Positions 7,097-14,914 of a stretch of 28,245 nt of DNA are shown in pieces. The position numbers and the translations under genes were made by a program. The stretch comes from Pseudomonadota bacterium (GTDB lineage: Bacteria; Pseudomonadota; Gammaproteobacteria; Arenicellales; Arenicellaceae). The stretch is taken from NCBI GenBank assembly GCA_018660405.1, contig JABJKL010000097.1, positions 1 through 28,245 on the forward strand, given 5' to 3'. The notes below the pieces were generated by a model that saw nothing but the letters and a program-made list of their open reading frames with translations, was not told where the DNA came from and did not search any database. Numbering within the stretch: the first letter of the stretch is position 1; the number at the start of each line of letters is the position of its first letter.

Positions 7097-8476
7097 ATGT
7101 CCAAATTGCACCTATACAATACGCTCACTCGTAAAAAGGAACCTTTTGTTCCGCTCGACCCTGAACGGGTAACAATGTATGTATGCGGCCCCACCGTGTA
7201 CAGCTACGCCCATATCGGTAATGTGCGACCTCCGGTGGTATTCGACATTTTGGCGAGGGTATTGAAGGGTCTGTACTCTCAAGTTGAGTACGTGCGAAAC
7301 ATTACCGATATAGACGATAAAATTAATAATGCGGCCTTAACCGAGGGCGTAGGAATTGACGTAATATCGGCGCGTTATATCGATGCTTATCACGCTGATC
7401 TTGATGCATTGGGTGTGATGCGGGTTGATATCGAACCCAGGGTTACTGAGCATCTGCCCGAGATACTGGCAATGATTAGCAAGCTTATTGAGGAAGGTCA
7501 TGCCTATGAAGCCGAGGCGCACGTACTTTTCGACGTAACGACCTTTGACGCGTATGGCGAGCTTTCCGGGCGGAGTCAGGATGAATTGCTTGCAGGCGCA
7601 CGAGTCGAAATCGCAGCCTATAAGAAGACCCCCAGCGATTTTGTTCTTTGGAAACCTTCTGACGATACGCAGCCTGGTTGGGATAGCCCCTGGGGGAGAG
7701 GTCGACCCGGCTGGCATATCGAGTGTTCAGCAATGGTCAAGGCACATTTAGGCAAAACAATTGACATACATGGCGGTGGCGCCGATTTGGTGTTTCCTCA
7801 TCATGAAAATGAGGTGGCGCAGAGCACTTGTGCGCATGCCGGTGCGCCCTATGCGCGGTACTGGATGCACAATGGATTCATCAACGTTAATGCCGAGAAG
7901 ATGTCTAAATCGCTCGGTAATGTATTGTTGGTAAAAGATCTTGTTGACGATTATCCAGGTGAGGTTATTCGCTACGCGCTGTTGAGCGCGCACTATCGGG
8001 CGCAGTTGGATTGGTCTGATGACACTACGCAACAAGCACAATCTGCGTTGGATCGATTATACGGTGCGCTGCGCGATGCTGATGCTGTGAACGAAACAGA
8101 TAGCGCTGTACCGCAGGCCTTTATGAATGCCTTGCTGGATGATCTAAACACGCCCAAAGCATTGGCCGAGATGTTTAATATGGCGCGTGCTTTAAACGCG
8201 AGTGGCGACGATGCTGAGCGCGCACAGCTTAAATCGTCATTACTGGCCTGTGGACAATTCCTCGGAATTTTGGCTCAAGACCCGGTAGCATGGTTTGCCG
8301 GAGCTGCGGGTTCGTTCGACGAGGAAGCAATTAATACGTTGGTAGCAGATCGCGAAAAAGCCCGCGCCGATAAAGATTGGGTGAAAGCGGATGAGCTACG
8401 TGATCAATTGCTTAAACTTGGTATTGAAATAGAAGATGTGACTGGCGGGACACGTTGGCGCAAGGCGAGGCAGTAA
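7097..8476 (+). CDS. cysS: Cysteinyl-tRNA synthetase
   Basis: Class I aminoacyl-tRNA synthetase that charges tRNA-Cys. The ATG at 7097 (MSKLHLYNTLTRKKEPF) aligns with the family N-terminus; the in-frame GTG 24 bases upstream lies inside repeat copy 2 and is rejected. The product has 459 residues. Cys30, Cys210, His235 and Glu239 form the zinc site expected for cysteine recognition. The HIGH motif reads HIGN (39-42) and KMSKS is at 268-272. The wording of several blocks (CGPTVYSYAHIGN, YKKTPSDFVLWKPS) is closer to alphaproteobacterial enzymes, as I remember them, than to E. coli CysS. There is no strong ribosome-binding site, perhaps because the repeat sits so close. sufE follows after 15 bases. 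Confidence 0.95.
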   Translation: MSKLHLYNTLTRKKEPFVPLDPERVTMYVCGPTVYSYAHIGNVRPPVVFDILARVLKGLYSQVEYVRNITDIDDKINNAALTEGVGIDVISARYIDAYHADLDALGVMRVDIEPRVTEHLPEILAMISKLIEEGHAYEAEAHVLFDVTTFDAYGELSGRSQDELLAGARVEIAAYKKTPSDFVLWKPSDDTQPGWDSPWGRGRPGWHIECSAMVKAHLGKTIDIHGGGADLVFPHHENEVAQSTCAHAGAPYARYWMHNGFINVNAEKMSKSLGNVLLVKDLVDDYPGEVIRYALLSAHYRAQLDWSDDTTQQAQSALDRLYGALRDADAVNETDSAVPQAFMNALLDDLNTPKALAEMFNMARALNASGDDAERAQLKSSLLACGQFLGILAQDPVAWFAGAAGSFDEEAINTLVADREKARADKDWVKADELRDQLLKLGIEIEDVTGGTRWRKARQ

Positions 8477-8491
8477 CAGGTGAATAGTTTG

Positions 8492-8911
8492 ATGAATCCC
8501 GTCGCGCAGGCTCAGCAGGAAATTGTAGAGGAATTTCAGTTATTTGATGATTGGATGGCCCGTTATGAGCACATTATTGATTTAGGCAAGGCGCTGCCGG
8601 ATTTTCCGGTTGAATGGCGTACCGAGGAAAATCGGATACGCGGATGCCAGTCCCAGGTTTGGTTTCAGATGCAGATGCACGATGGATTGCTGGATATTCA
8701 GGGGATTAGTGATGCGGCTATCGTGTCAGGACTGATCGCCATTTTATTGCGCGTCTATAGCGGACGGAACCCCGACGATATACTGGATACCGGCCCGGAA
8801 TTTATATCTGATATTGGTTTTGACGAGCATTTAAGCCCCACGCGCAGCAATGGCCTGCATTCGATGCTCAAGGTAATTTACGAGCAAGCAGCTCAAAATT
8901 TAAGCAACTAA
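8492..8911 (+). CDS. sufE: SufE family cysteine desulfurase activator
   Basis: SufE accepts persulfide sulfur from the desulfurase SufS on a conserved cysteine and hands it to the Fe-S scaffold. Here that cysteine is Cys52 in RIRGCQSQVWF, the family hallmark. The start is set at the ATG at 8492 because AGGTGA (8478-8483) is spaced eight bases before it; an in-frame GTG at 8480 would lie inside this ribosome-binding site. The product has 139 residues, normal for the family. It lies 15 bases after cysS, so the two are probably co-transcribed, which links tRNA-Cys charging to cysteine-derived sulfur transfer. No sufS or sufBCD is in the window. Its end overlaps the convergent PTPS-like gene by 12 bases. 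Confidence 0.92.
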   Translation: MNPVAQAQQEIVEEFQLFDDWMARYEHIIDLGKALPDFPVEWRTEENRIRGCQSQVWFQMQMHDGLLDIQGISDAAIVSGLIAILLRVYSGRNPDDILDTGPEFISDIGFDEHLSPTRSNGLHSMLKVIYEQAAQNLSN

Positions 8912-9745
8912 TCCTATCGCCCCTTTATCGACGCCCTCATAGGCAATTAGTTTTACACTTTTACCCGGTATATTTTTGGCGACAGCCTCTGCCAGAGTTT
9001 GTGCGATTTCCTCGATAGTGGAGTCACAGTCAACCAACCAGACGCGCTGCTCCGGCAGCGACAGGCTGAATGTGCCATGTTCTGCCGCATAACTGAAACG
9101 GCTTATCCTGTCTGAAGATTGCTCTAAATCCTCACGTGTAGCGATATAAATATTGTCCAGGCGGCTGACCCATTCGCGCTCCAGCGCATGGTCGCGCGTA
9201 CCATCAATATGTATTTCCAGTCGAGATCGATGCCCATGCGTAATACGTTGGCAGTTTCCATTGTGCTTTTTTAAGCCGTGGCTATAACGAAACCAGATAG
9301 CATTGTCTTTTTGTTCGTCTCTTAAACCGATCTCGATGGTGCTTATATTCTCCGGCAAAAGATCGGTTAATCGTGCGTGAAGGTAGGCTTTTATGGCCGC
9401 AATGTTGACGCTATCGTTAGGCAGTAAACAAAACGCAGATTTGGGCGCGTCGACTGAAAACTGTTCATCCGTATTTGAACCAAAGTGGACTACTGTGTTT
9501 TCGTTGTCCGTTTGCACTGCGCAGAGCACCGATGTTTGTGGAACGATCAGTTTGTGGTCAACTTCTCTGTCGATTAAGGCTTTAACCTGCTTTTTAACCA
9601 CACCAAAGTCGAGCAGCATGCTTTCATCGTTAAGATCGCCCGACAGGGTGAGATCAACAATCCAGCTGGCACCGCTCAGGCCCAATTCGCTATCGAGTAG
9701 TGAGCAGTCAATAACGGTCAAATTGTCGACGAATAATGTACGCAT
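8900..9745 (-). CDS. Duplicated 6-pyruvoyl-tetrahydropterin synthase/QueD-like protein
   Basis: A 281-residue protein with two PTPS-like (T-fold) halves. The first (about 1-70) has GLSGASWIVDLTLSG, LLDFGVVKK and DHKLIVP, which match the latter part of a QueD domain, but its zinc histidines are missing. The second (about 150-281) has RYSHG, then GNCQRITHGHRSR with Cys165 and the HGH pair (170-172), and a late YEGVDKGA with the family's conserved acidic residue. Active-site parts therefore seem spread over the two halves. A role in pterin or 7-deazaguanine (queuosine) metabolism is possible, but no queC, queE or folE is adjacent to support it. The gene is transcribed toward sufE with a 12-base tail overlap. 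Confidence 0.75.
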   Translation of the reverse strand: MRTLFVDNLTVIDCSLLDSELGLSGASWIVDLTLSGDLNDESMLLDFGVVKKQVKALIDREVDHKLIVPQTSVLCAVQTDNENTVVHFGSNTDEQFSVDAPKSAFCLLPNDSVNIAAIKAYLHARLTDLLPENISTIEIGLRDEQKDNAIWFRYSHGLKKHNGNCQRITHGHRSRLEIHIDGTRDHALEREWVSRLDNIYIATREDLEQSSDRISRFSYAAEHGTFSLSLPEQRVWLVDCDSTIEEIAQTLAEAVAKNIPGKSVKLIAYEGVDKGAIGLVA

Positions 9746-9798
9746 ATTGAACTATTATAGAGGGCCAATATAGTGCTGTCCCGGTTGATTTTCAGCGC

Positions 9799-9901
9799 AT
9801 GGAATTGTCAGATACCAGCAGGACCGTCGCCAGCAGGGAGCTGGCGTCGAGCCCCCATGGATGGGTTCACGGCGTGTCCTGCTGGTATCTGACAATTCCA
9901 T
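9799..9901. repeat. 103-bp structured element with perfect 26-bp inverted arms
   Basis: Left arm 9799-9824 begins ATGGAATTGTCAGATACCAG; right arm 9876-9901 is its exact reverse complement (26 of 26 bases). Between them are two smaller hairpins: CGCCAGC pairing with GCTGGCG (9828-9846) and CCCAT pairing with ATGGG (about 9854-9866). The whole could fold as a three-way junction in RNA or a cruciform in DNA. It lies between the divergent PTPS-like gene and gltX. A 61-codon frame across it is not credible as a protein. Confidence 0.85.
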
Positions 9902-10003
9902 TTCCAATCCACAGCGGGACTACAAAAACAATTAGGCTGACAGCTTTTGAGTTAAAATGCGCGGCCATCCTTAAATCAGCTTAACAACGTTAATCAAGTT
10001 CGT

Positions 10004-11416
10004 ATGGAAATAGTTACCCGCTTTCCTCCCAGCCCAACTGGCTACCTCCACATAGGCGGCGCACGTACCGCGCTTTACTCGTGGTTGCACGCTCGCCAAA
10101 GCGATGGTCGTTTTGTACTGAGGATCGAAGATACTGATCGAGAACGTTCAACCGATGAGTCAATACAAGCCATTCTTGATGGCATGGATTGGTTGGGCCT
10201 GGACTACGATGACGGGCCGCACTATCAAACCAGGCGACTATCGCGTTATCAGGAAGTAATCCAGCAACTATTAGACAGCGGCGATGCTTACCACTGCTTT
10301 TGCAGTAAAGAGCGACTGGATGAAATGCGCGAAGGGCAGCGCGCTAAGGGACTTAAGCCAAAGTACGATGGTCGTTGTCGGCACGATGCGAAAGCCCTCG
10401 AGGGGGGGCAGGAGAGTGATCCAGTGGTTCGGTTTAAGAACCCGGAAACTGGCGCAGTGGTCATTAAGGATCTAATAAAAGGCAGTATTAGCGTTGCTAA
10501 CGAAGAGCTGGATGATCTGGTGATCGCGCGCCCTGATGGCATGCCAACCTATAATCTCTGTGTGGTTGTCGACGATATGGACATGGGGATTACCCATGTG
10601 ATCAGGGGCGATGACCACATTAATAATACCCCGCGACAAATGAATATTTTGTCGGCGCTCGGTGTGGATTTACCAGCCTATGCGCATGTGCCAATGATTC
10701 TGGGTGAGGACGGCAAGCGTTTATCAAAACGTCACGGTGCGGTGGGTGTTATGCAGTATCGTGATGATGGTTATTTACCCGATGCCTTGCTGAATTATCT
10801 GGTGCGTCTGGGATGGTCGCACGGTGATCAGGAGCTGTTTAGCCGCGAAGAATTGCTAAAGTATTTTCGTATTGAAGACGTAAACCGTTCCGCCTCGACG
10901 TTTAATCCGGAAAAATTGCTGTGGGTCAATCACGAGCACATGAAGGCTATGGAACCAGCGACGCTGGTCGATGCGGCAGTGTGGCACTATGACCAACAGG
11001 GCATAAATATAGCCGAGCACTCCAATGCTGGTGATGTGGTCACACTGATTCGCGAGCGCGCCAGCACACTGAAAGAACTGGTTGATCAATCGTTGTTTTT
11101 CTTTAGAGAGATTGAAACCTATGATGAGGCAGCGATTAAAAAACATATTCGCGAAGCCTCCTCCGGATTGCTAAAGCAAGTGCAACAGGGTCTGGAAGCA
11201 CTTTCTGATTGGGCCGCCGAAGACATTCATCACATTGTGCAAGGCGTTGTCGATAAAAATGACGTTGGGTTTGGCAAAGTGGCTCAGCCGATTCGGATTG
11301 CCGTTACCGGCAGCACCCAGTCTCCATCGATAGACCAAACATTGGCACTAATGGGTAGAGAGCAGGCCGTACAACGGATCGCAGCTGCAATCACAGTTTT
11401 TAGCGAGGTTTCATAG
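10004..11416 (+). CDS. gltX: Glutamyl-tRNA synthetase
   Basis: Class I synthetase that attaches glutamate to tRNA-Glu. The 470 residues are standard. RFPPSPTGYLHIGGARTAL carries the HIGH-type motif (HIGG, 16-19); KRLSKRHGA (238-246) is the KMSKS equivalent. A zinc-binding insert has Cys98-x-Cys100 and Cys125-x-His127, as in E. coli GltX. The ATG has no strong ribosome-binding site. TAAAAT at 9953-9958 could be a -10 box, but no good -35 is seen. It reads away from the hairpin element at 9799-9901. The next gene starts three bases after the stop, so the pair forms an operon. Confidence 0.96.
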   Translation: MEIVTRFPPSPTGYLHIGGARTALYSWLHARQSDGRFVLRIEDTDRERSTDESIQAILDGMDWLGLDYDDGPHYQTRRLSRYQEVIQQLLDSGDAYHCFCSKERLDEMREGQRAKGLKPKYDGRCRHDAKALEGGQESDPVVRFKNPETGAVVIKDLIKGSISVANEELDDLVIARPDGMPTYNLCVVVDDMDMGITHVIRGDDHINNTPRQMNILSALGVDLPAYAHVPMILGEDGKRLSKRHGAVGVMQYRDDGYLPDALLNYLVRLGWSHGDQELFSREELLKYFRIEDVNRSASTFNPEKLLWVNHEHMKAMEPATLVDAAVWHYDQQGINIAEHSNAGDVVTLIRERASTLKELVDQSLFFFREIETYDEAAIKKHIREASSGLLKQVQQGLEALSDWAAEDIHHIVQGVVDKNDVGFGKVAQPIRIAVTGSTQSPSIDQTLALMGREQAVQRIAAAITVFSEVS

Positions 11417-11419
11417 GTC

Positions 11420-12310
11420 ATGAATACACGAGTCTCATTTATTGGTTTGGGCATCATGGGTTCACCCATGGCAGGGCATTTACTGGCAGCAGGCTATCCG
11501 TTAACGGTTTATAACCGCACGGCGAAAAAAACAGAATCGTTAGCCGAACAAGGGGCGAAGGTTGCAGAAACGCCAGCCGAAGCCGTTCGTGATGCCGATG
11601 TTGTTATTAGCATGGTTTCCGACACGTCCGATGTCGAGCAGGTATTACTCGGCGATCAAGGAGTCATCACGACTATCCAGCCCGGCGCTTTGGTCATTGA
11701 CATGAGTACCATTGATCCAGCGGCGAGCCAGACCATTTACCAGCAGTTTCAGGCCAGGCAGGTCGATTTTTTGGATGCGCCGGTATCCGGCGGTGACGTC
11801 GGCGCGATCAACGCAACGCTCACGATTATGGTGGGTGGCGACGATGCCGCATTTCAACGGGCACTGCCGGTATTTGATTGCCTGGGTAAAAGTACTACGC
11901 ACATTGGCGCAAGCGGTGCGGGACAAATCTGCAAAGCCTGCAACCAGATTTTGGTCGCTTCAAACGTGATGGGTGTTTGCGAGGCTTTGGGACTAGCGGC
12001 GGCAAATGATATTGAACTAAAACCTTTGGTTGAGGCCTTGGGCGGCGGCGCGGCGCAAAGCTGGCAACTCGATAATTTAGGGCCAGCGATAATCGATAAT
12101 CAGCTCGACCCGGGTTTTATGATCGAGCTGTTGGCCAAGGATTTGCGCATCGTTAAAGAGGCGCTGGAAAAAGCCGGTACGGTGGCAGACTCGTCAAACA
12201 GGGCGAAACAATTATTCGATGATCTCGCGGCCCAGGGAGACGGGCGCTTGGGAACCCAGGCTTTGGTGAAGGCCTACGAGCAGTTAGGCAACGTTAAAAT
12301 TAGGCGTTAG
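11420..12310 (+). CDS. NAD(P)-dependent beta-hydroxyacid dehydrogenase (3-hydroxyisobutyrate dehydrogenase / tartronate semialdehyde reductase family)
   Basis: A 296-residue oxidoreductase. FIGLGIMGSPMAGHL (8-21) is the Rossmann dinucleotide loop, DAPVSGG (119-125) the substrate loop, and GQICKACNQ carries the catalytic Lys172 with Asn175. The family reduces or oxidises small beta-hydroxyacids such as 3-hydroxyisobutyrate, tartronate semialdehyde or glyoxylate/succinate semialdehyde; the substrate cannot be told from sequence alone. After NRT (32-34), the absence of a clear acidic residue at the end of the second beta strand suggests that NADP use is possible. It lies three bases after gltX and ten bases before the next gene. 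Confidence 0.88.
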   Translation: MNTRVSFIGLGIMGSPMAGHLLAAGYPLTVYNRTAKKTESLAEQGAKVAETPAEAVRDADVVISMVSDTSDVEQVLLGDQGVITTIQPGALVIDMSTIDPAASQTIYQQFQARQVDFLDAPVSGGDVGAINATLTIMVGGDDAAFQRALPVFDCLGKSTTHIGASGAGQICKACNQILVASNVMGVCEALGLAAANDIELKPLVEALGGGAAQSWQLDNLGPAIIDNQLDPGFMIELLAKDLRIVKEALEKAGTVADSSNRAKQLFDDLAAQGDGRLGTQALVKAYEQLGNVKIRR

Positions 12311-12320
12311 AGGAGAACAA

Positions 12321-12797
12321 ATGAAGAAACCTGATTTAGGTCAAACCATCGGAGTGCTTGCAAATGTTGGCGTAGTTGCCGGTATTATTTTTCTTGGATT
12401 CGAGCTCCAGCAGAATAACGAATTAATGGCTTCTGAAGCTCGCCGAGGCCAGCTATCGATACAAATGGAGGGGTGGGGAGCAGTTGTAGGGAACCCGGAT
12501 ATCATTCCATTATTTTTAAAGGATCGAAACGGCGAGAGGCTATCGGTGGAGGAAACGTTTCGCCTGGACGCTTTTTGGATGAGGAATCTTGTGTCGTCCC
12601 AATGGCAGTACTACGAGCGAGAGCAGTTGGTATCAGATCAGTTCGTTATCCACCAACGTAAAAACTTTGAGGCCTATCCTTCTCTGAGAAAAGTCTGGGA
12701 GGGGAATAGTGGTGGTTCTACCAGCGCTGGAAAGGATACCCTCGATTTGGATTTCGTGGAATTCATGGAGCAGAATGTCATTAATGTAAACGAATGA
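12321..12797 (+). CDS. Small membrane-anchored protein of unknown function
   Basis: A 158-residue protein with one hydrophobic segment near the N-terminus (IGVLANVGVVAGIIFLGFEL, about 10-29), followed by ELQQNNELM and a charged soluble region. This resembles a group of short environmental proteobacterial proteins that begin with a membrane anchor ending in E-[LI]-x-Q-N; I recognise the pattern but know no function. The soluble part would probably be periplasmic or lie along the membrane, rich in aromatic and acidic residues. A strong GAGGAG ribosome-binding site lies just upstream, ten bases after the dehydrogenase. It marks the entrance to the accessory block. Confidence 0.75.
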   Translation: MKKPDLGQTIGVLANVGVVAGIIFLGFELQQNNELMASEARRGQLSIQMEGWGAVVGNPDIIPLFLKDRNGERLSVEETFRLDAFWMRNLVSSQWQYYEREQLVSDQFVIHQRKNFEAYPSLRKVWEGNSGGSTSAGKDTLDLDFVEFMEQNVINVNE

Positions 12798-12824
12798 GTA
12801 TTATTTACTGTATGGGTGTTCTTG

Positions 12825-12854
12825 TTGCCGCACTCCATATGGCTAGCGTATAAT
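12825..12854 (+). promoter_or_regulatory. Candidate sigma-70 promoter of the five-gene secreted cluster
   Basis: TTGCCG (12825-12830), an 18-base spacer and a perfect TATAAT (12849-12854). It lies 44 bases before the first ATG of the cluster, which has its own GAGG ribosome-binding site. No operator-like repeat is obvious around it. Confidence 0.55.
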
Positions 12855-12898
12855 TTTCAATCGACCTTCTCACATAAAAACACATAAAGAGGAAAACA

Positions 12899-13546
12899 AT
12901 GCATTCTCGAAGAATTATGTTAGCTCTCGCATGGATTCTGCTTAGTGGCACTGCTGCTGGTCAGGCTGATTTCGAGGGTATCTGGACACCCGATCATCCC
13001 CGTGGCATGGGCCAGCCGGCTGCGGATACCGTGCAGTTAACGCCCGCAGGTCAGGCAGAATATGAAGTTTTTACCCCCGACAGGGATCCGACGCTGCGTT
13101 GTTTGATGCCTGGCATCCCGCTCGGGCTGGTTGATCCCTATCCGATTGAGATCGTTTATCAGGACCATCAGATTCTGCTTCTGTATGAGCACTTCCATCA
13201 GGTGCGCCGAATCTTCATGGACGGCCGCACCGCCCCCGATCACTGGTTGCCGTCATTAGGCGGCTACTCGACCGGCGAGTGGGATGGTGACACCTTGATC
13301 ATCACCACAACTCTCCTGTCACCCGACAATAACATGTGGACTTCGGGGTTTCCGTTTTCAGGTGATGAGAATACCTATGTTGTTGAGCGCTGGTCTCGCG
13401 ACGAAGATAGGCTGAGTTTTACTGGCGAGGTGCATGATCCAACATATTACGAAGAGCCTTACGTTGTCAACGGTCGTTGGGACTACGCGCCAGACGGAGA
13501 GATTTGGGAGTACGAATGCATTCCCGAGTTCGGTGGAATCGAGTGA
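12899..13546 (+). CDS. Secreted protein of unknown function, F-x-G-I-W family (member 1)
   Basis: A 215-residue protein with a signal peptide (cleavage near residues 20-23), then DFEGIW at the mature start. Features shared with the protein at 14915-15943: Cys68 in DPTLRCL and Cys207 in EYEC (probably a disulfide), LLLYEHFHQVRRIFMDGR (93-110), GGYSTGEWDGDTLIIT (121-136), a V-E-R-W strand and DPTYYEEP. The repeated beta-strand and DGR, W-[DE]-G-[DS]-TL pattern suggests a compact extracytoplasmic beta protein. I know similar proteins from environmental bacteria only as hypothetical. No catalytic motif is recognised. It starts from a good GAGG site. The next gene's ATG lies 12 bases after its stop, so it leads an apparent operon. 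Confidence 0.82.
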   Translation: MHSRRIMLALAWILLSGTAAGQADFEGIWTPDHPRGMGQPAADTVQLTPAGQAEYEVFTPDRDPTLRCLMPGIPLGLVDPYPIEIVYQDHQILLLYEHFHQVRRIFMDGRTAPDHWLPSLGGYSTGEWDGDTLIITTTLLSPDNNMWTSGFPFSGDENTYVVERWSRDEDRLSFTGEVHDPTYYEEPYVVNGRWDYAPDGEIWEYECIPEFGGIE

Positions 13547-13557
13547 GGGCCTCGTTC

Positions 13558-13998
13558 ATGAAAAAGGTAATGAGAAAGGCTATGAGAAAGCATCGAATAG
13601 TAGTTCTATTTGCGGCGCTCGGTATTTTTATCGGGCTACCAGTAGCGGCACATCACAGCGGCGTTACCTATTTCGATGTGGAAGCTGAAATTGTTCAACA
13701 CGATGCGACAGTGGTGGAATACGTGATCGTTAACCCCCACGGTCGTCTGGTTTACACATTTACTGACGAGGCCGGTAACGAGCAGGAGTGGAGCGGGGAG
13801 CTGGCAAGCGCCAACAACCTGCGTCGACGCGGGCTCGGCGGTGAGGTTTTTAAGCCTGGCGACAAGCTGGTGACCGTGACTGGCTCTCCGAGTCGCAGCG
13901 GTGCGAACTTCATGCGCCTGACACGGGTCGACTTCGAAAATGGTGACGTCGCGCAGCTCACCGGAGCCAATGCCGGCATTACGCGCGCAGGTGAGTGA
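13558..13998 (+). CDS. Secreted DUF6152-like protein (paralogue 1)
   Basis: A 146-residue exported protein. The start at 13558 is chosen because GAGGG (13545-13549) is well spaced; two further in-frame ATGs 12 and 24 bases downstream are possible. The signal peptide (basic KKVMRKAMRKHR, then a hydrophobic core) is predicted to be cut at PVAA|HH, leaving His-His at the mature N-terminus. In mature numbering Asp9 and the NPH motif (28-30, INPHGRL-like) are conserved with the two following genes. The C-terminal half has W-x-x-E-L, FKPGDKLVTVTGSPSRSG and a final beta strand, like a small beta barrel. I assign DUF6152 from memory of the AHHS-...-NPH-...-KPGD-...-G pattern; its function is unknown. 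Confidence 0.8.
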   Translation: MKKVMRKAMRKHRIVVLFAALGIFIGLPVAAHHSGVTYFDVEAEIVQHDATVVEYVIVNPHGRLVYTFTDEAGNEQEWSGELASANNLRRRGLGGEVFKPGDKLVTVTGSPSRSGANFMRLTRVDFENGDVAQLTGANAGITRAGE

Positions 13999-14000
13999 CA

Positions 14001-14429
14001 ATGAGCAAGCAAAAAGTACTTTGTATCACTCTGATCCTCAGTCTTCTGGGAACCTTATCGGCAGGCGCGCATCACAATCCAGGGTTTTACTTCGATATGC
14101 GTGAGCGAGTCGTACACACCAACGCAACTACGGTGTCTTATACCGCTATCAATCCTCACGGTCGCTTGATCTACACAATGGCTGACGAAGATGGCATCGT
14201 GAAAGAATGGATCGCAGAGTTGCCGGCCAACAACATGATGCGTCGCTTCGGTGTGGATGGCTCAATGATCAAACCCGGTGATGCGATAACACTGATGGGA
14301 AATCCGGGGCGTAACGGGGCAACCATGTTGCGGGTTACCCACGTACTTGTTCCGAGTGGCGACGTGGTGACGTTCTACGCACCCCAGGGGAGTGCAACAG
14401 CAGAAGATTTACAGATTCCAGCGCCCTGA
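14001..14429 (+). CDS. Secreted DUF6152-like protein (paralogue 2)
   Basis: A 142-residue exported protein closely related to the gene before it. The ATG at 14001 is preferred over the overlapping GTG at 13995 because AGGTGA (13989-13994) is spaced six bases before it. The signal peptide ends LSAGA|HH, again leaving His-His first. Mature Asp9 and INPHGRLIYT (His30) align with paralogue 1 without gaps. Further shared blocks are EWIAELPANNMMRR, MIKPGDAITLMGNPGRNG and VLVPSGDVV. Its ribosome-binding site overlaps the end of paralogue 1, so translation is probably coupled. It is the most similar neighbour and probably arose by tandem duplication. Confidence 0.82.
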   Translation: MSKQKVLCITLILSLLGTLSAGAHHNPGFYFDMRERVVHTNATTVSYTAINPHGRLIYTMADEDGIVKEWIAELPANNMMRRFGVDGSMIKPGDAITLMGNPGRNGATMLRVTHVLVPSGDVVTFYAPQGSATAEDLQIPAP

Positions 14430-14498
14430 AACCACCTCGGGTAAACTGGAGTCGGCTGAAAAGCATTTTTCAAAAGGTGGAACGGAGAGGTGTTTGTT

Positions 14499-14885
14499 AT
14501 GCGCGCACAATTTCTTTCACTCAGCCTGATAGGGTTCGCTGCGCAAGCTGTACACGCGCATCACGCGTTCTCTGGCAATTATGACATCGATCTTATCGGT
14601 ACAGTTGAAGGCGTTGTAGAGGAGGTGGCCTGGGGCAATCCCCATGTTCACTACTACATAACGGTGGCGAATGAAGACGGCTCACAAGAGCTCTGGGATG
14701 TGGAGACCGGCAACCTGCGATTCATGAGCCTGGCTGGATGGACGAGGAATACCATTCAGATTGGCGAGACCATCAAGGTCACTGGCCCCCTTGGGACGAG
14801 CGGTAAACACCGGGTTGCTGCCAACAGCTTCGAAAAAGAGGACGGCACGGTGTTGTCTCCGAGCCGAAGTCCCGACCCACAATGA
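14499..14885 (+). CDS. Secreted DUF6152-like protein (paralogue 3)
   Basis: A 128-residue exported protein, more divergent than paralogues 1 and 2. The ATG at 14499 follows GGAGAGG (14484-14490) by eight bases; an in-frame GTG at 14490 is rejected. The signal peptide ends AVHA|HH, giving mature His1-His2 once more. Asp9 is kept, and GNPHVHYYITV places the conserved His at 29 with an extra His at 31. LWDVETGN, IQIGETIKVTGPLGTSG and a closing DGTVL strand complete the domain. The TGA stop overlaps an ATG of the next frame (ATGA). The different wording around the NPH motif suggests a distinct partner or role from the other two. Confidence 0.82.
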   Translation: MRAQFLSLSLIGFAAQAVHAHHAFSGNYDIDLIGTVEGVVEEVAWGNPHVHYYITVANEDGSQELWDVETGNLRFMSLAGWTRNTIQIGETIKVTGPLGTSGKHRVAANSFEKEDGTVLSPSRSPDPQ

Positions 14886-14914
14886 ATAGCCCAACCGGTC
14901 TCGGGGAATCGGTA

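Noticed and set aside
9799..9984. A 61-codon frame across the 103-bp inverted-repeat element
   Set aside because: It lies on the palindrome itself, so the frame is a by-product of the repeat.
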